In this document: one piece after another, positions 6,072 to 7,463 of the stretch
Position numbering within the stretch: position 1 is the stretch's first letter
Layout of the letters: every line of letters begins with the position of its first letter
From: Candidatus Mediterraneibacter stercorigallinarum
GTDB taxonomy: Bacteria > Bacillota > Clostridia > Lachnospirales > Lachnospiraceae
Reading direction: 5' to 3'
DNA length: 7,463 bases
Assembly (NCBI GenBank): GCA_019116185.1
Contig: DXCD01000170.1
Coordinates: forward strand, 1-7,463
Program-made: the position numbers and the translations under genes
The notes under the pieces: model-generated
What the model saw: the letters and a program-made list of their open reading frames with translations, nothing else
What the model was told of the DNA's origin: nothing
The model's database searches: none

Positions 6072-6119
6072 AAAAAAGGAAGATGCAGTCCGGCATATCC
6101 GGAACTGCATCTTCCTTTT
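6072..6119 (-). terminator. Strong intrinsic terminator of the upstream surface-protein gene
   Basis: Positions 6074-6089 pair perfectly with 6104-6119 (16 bp). One bulged A (6103) and four more G-C pairs (6090-6093 with 6099-6102) follow, closing a 5-nt loop. On the minus strand the stem runs into TTTTTT (6077-6072). It lies 34 nt past the stop codon at 6153-6155. The plus-strand side has only TTTT and no gene to serve, so it is assigned to the minus strand. Confidence 0.9.
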
Positions 6120-6152
6120 GGGATTCCATCCCTTTGATCAGGGATCTCTTAA

Positions 6153-7463
6153 TTATTTACTCTTTTTTCTGTAAATCACCACAGATCCTGCTGCCACGCA
6201 TGCAGCTGCAAGAACTACGATCCAGAGGATCGGGCTGTTGTTATCTCCGGTCTGTACTGCTTTATCAGCACCATTTCCGGAACCCGTGCCCGGCTTGTCT
6301 GAGCCTGTGTCCGGTTTGTCTGTACCTGTTCCAGGTTTGTCTCCTGTTCCAGGCTCTTCTTTGTCGATCTCTTTCAGAAGATCACGTGCATCTGTGAGCT
6401 TCTGTACAGCGTCTGCGATCTCTTCTGCTGTTGCATCCGGATCGTCATATACTGCCTGAGCTTCATCGACTACAGCCTTATAATCTTTAAGAGATTCTTC
6501 TGTGTACTTGTCTGTCTTTGCCAGGATTTCAGCCGCCTCTTTGAGTGCCGCTTCAAGCGCGCTCTTGTCCGGAACTTCCGGTTCCACGGCATCTTTCTCA
6601 AATAATGCCTCTATCGTACCGGCTGCCTCCATCGTATATGTCTCTTCCGCTCCGACTGACTCGCCGTTAATTATGACTTCCTTGATGTGCCATCCTTCAT
6701 CAGCCTTAATCGTAAATGTCTGAGCCTCTCCGACATTTACTGTAACCTCGCCTGAAGGCGTGATTGTTCCTCCTTCACCGGCGGAAGCTGTGATCGTATA
6801 TGTCTGCGGAGGTTCCGGAAGTTTCACCAGCACCTCGATCGCTGCTTCCAGATCGGCCACCTGTGCATCCACCTGCTCCTGCTCCGCGGATTCATCACCA
6901 TATACCTCTTTTGCGTCTGCAATTGCTTCTTCGAGCGCAGCGATGGACTCTGCAGTATACACGTCTGTCTTAGCGGCTTCTTCCTCTGCCTTTGCAATGG
7001 CTTCTGCAAGCGCTTCCTTATTGACCTCAGGCACATCAGTCTTTTCTTCTACCAGGACAACGTCAAATTTGTCAAGCTGCGGTGCATTCTTCGCGCCTGC
7101 CAGGAATGTCACAGCTCCGGCTCCCGGTGTTTCTACTTTCCATGTGAGTTTGACTGTATGTGTTGTAGTTGCATTTTCTTCTGCTTCAACAGAATCCAGG
7201 GAACCTTCTGCAATCTTTCCGTCTTTCTCTGTCCATGACATGGAGTTGTTCGTATCGCCGCTTCTGTATGAAAGTGTTGCTTCATAAGTACCGGCCTTCT
7301 CAGCTGTATAATACAGCACAACGCTGTCTCCTGCATTCATGGCATTCACGAATTTGCCATTGCTTGCCCAAGCTGCTTCTGATACCTGGAGCGGCCATGC
7401 CTCTCCTGTTCCGGTGTTTTGGAGAATCATTTTCTCTGCTTCCAGAGTAACAGGTGTGCCATT
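6153..7463 (-). CDS. C-terminal part of a large surface protein: CBM6/35-like, FIVAR, InlB-type repeat, FIVAR, VQTGD anchor (5' end off the right edge)
   Basis: The frame is open to the window edge, so 436 residues are visible and the N-terminus is missing; the first in-frame ATG (7430) lies inside a domain and is not a start. Visible order, numbered from the edge: a CBM6/CBM35-like beta-sandwich, about 5-140, opening TLEAEKM and containing AGTYEATLSYRSGD and a late QLDKFDVV strand. FIVAR module, about 147-214. A divergent InlB B-type repeat, about 221-288 (YTITASAGEGGTITPSGEVT, then EGWHIKEVIINGESVG). A second FIVAR, about 298-367. A linker of three 7-residue DKPxTGx units. Then VQTGD (403-407), a hydrophobic helix (about 411-430) and RKKSK. 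CBM6/35, FIVAR and InlB-type tails commonly follow glycoside hydrolase domains in gut Clostridia, so the missing part may be catalytic; this is inference. The anchor closely matches that of the downstream 804-aa protein, including 31 identical bases. A strong terminator ends the transcript. Confidence 0.85.
   Translation of the reverse strand, partial: NGTPVTLEAEKMILQNTGTGEAWPLQVSEAAWASNGKFVNAMNAGDSVVLYYTAEKAGTYEATLSYRSGDTNNSMSWTEKDGKIAEGSLDSVEAEENATTTHTVKLTWKVETPGAGAVTFLAGAKNAPQLDKFDVVLVEEKTDVPEVNKEALAEAIAKAEEEAAKTDVYTAESIAALEEAIADAKEVYGDESAEQEQVDAQVADLEAAIEVLVKLPEPPQTYTITASAGEGGTITPSGEVTVNVGEAQTFTIKADEGWHIKEVIINGESVGAEETYTMEAAGTIEALFEKDAVEPEVPDKSALEAALKEAAEILAKTDKYTEESLKDYKAVVDEAQAVYDDPDATAEEIADAVQKLTDARDLLKEIDKEEPGTGDKPGTGTDKPDTGSDKPGTGSGNGADKAVQTGDNNSPILWIVVLAAACVAAGSVVIYRKKSK
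6199..6229. repeat. 31-bp direct repeat, copy 2 (anchor helix of the upstream surface protein)
   Basis: Identical to 3527-3557, 2672 bp away, and in the same codon phase of its gene. It encodes part of the same WIVVLAAAC anchor helix. The synonymous positions are also identical across the 31 bp. That is more than protein constraint alone requires, and suggests recent duplication or gene conversion. Confidence 0.95.
6279..6341 (-). repeat. Three 21-bp units encoding a DKPxTGx linker
   Basis: Three consecutive 7-residue units, DKPGTGT, DKPDTGS and DKPGTGS, occupy exactly 63 bp between the last FIVAR module and the VQTGD anchor. They form a flexible, wall-spanning linker. The downstream 804-aa protein carries a related KPGTGDADKPSTGKP stretch at the same place, which supports a shared origin for the two C-termini. 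Confidence 0.8.

Noticed and set aside
6760..7287. Plus-strand open frame of 175 codons, Ser/Ala/Val-rich
   Set aside because: It is antisense to the well-supported surface-protein frame, has a low-complexity composition typical of a reverse reading of Glu/Ala-rich coding DNA, and shows no family resemblance.
7428..7430. ATG as the start of the right-hand surface protein
   Set aside because: The frame continues upstream to the edge with domain-consistent sequence (TLEAEK), and no ribosome binding site precedes the ATG. The gene is truncated by the window.

Overview
The window reads as a chromosomal segment of a Gram-positive gut Clostridium-type bacterium, most likely Lachnospiraceae. This rests on three things: strong GGAGG-type ribosome binding sites, an ArsR/HMA metal module with Clostridia-like sequence, and large secreted proteins combining sugar-binding and FIVAR modules with a C-terminal VxTGD / hydrophobic / Lys-Arg anchor. 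The taxon is inferred from sequence style; there is no marker gene. No RNA genes, insertion sequences, phage genes or CRISPR arrays were found.

Left part (1-1832), metal response and regulation. A heavy-metal-associated (HMA) CxxC domain gene runs off the left edge on the minus strand. It is divergent from an ArsR/SmtB-family repressor on the plus strand, which is followed 63 bp later by an AraC-family regulator. The 195-bp divergent spacer carries two interlocked, face-to-face promoters and a perfect 8-2-8 inverted repeat. The simplest reading is that ArsR represses both its own transcript (perhaps including the AraC gene) and the HMA/efflux transcript until metal appears.

Middle (1850-3301), cell wall. 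A complete S11 D-alanyl-D-alanine carboxypeptidase (DacF/PBP5-like) lies on the minus strand, convergent with the AraC gene. It has all three catalytic motifs, a C-terminal transmembrane helix and an unusually arginine-rich cytoplasmic tail. Its promoter directly abuts the terminator of the next gene.

Right part (3365-7463), cell surface. Two minus-strand genes encode related surface proteins. One is a complete ~804-aa protein: signal peptide, F5/8 type C-like domain, FIVAR, unassigned region, FIVAR, Ig-like region, acidic Pro-rich linker, VVTGD anchor. The other is the C-terminal 436 residues of a larger protein: CBM6/35-like domain, FIVAR, divergent InlB-type repeat, FIVAR, GT-rich linker, VQTGD anchor. 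They share 31 bp of identical DNA at the anchor, in the same reading frame. Each has its own strong intrinsic terminator, so they are probably separate transcripts. Together they look like carbohydrate-binding or glycan-processing surface machinery, anchored by a sortase-like pathway that does not use LPXTG.

Nothing here is clearly a wholly new system. The most unusual points are the interlocked metal-responsive promoters with a rearranged ArsR cysteine set, the non-LPXTG anchors with a recombination-prone repeat, and the Arg-rich carboxypeptidase tail.
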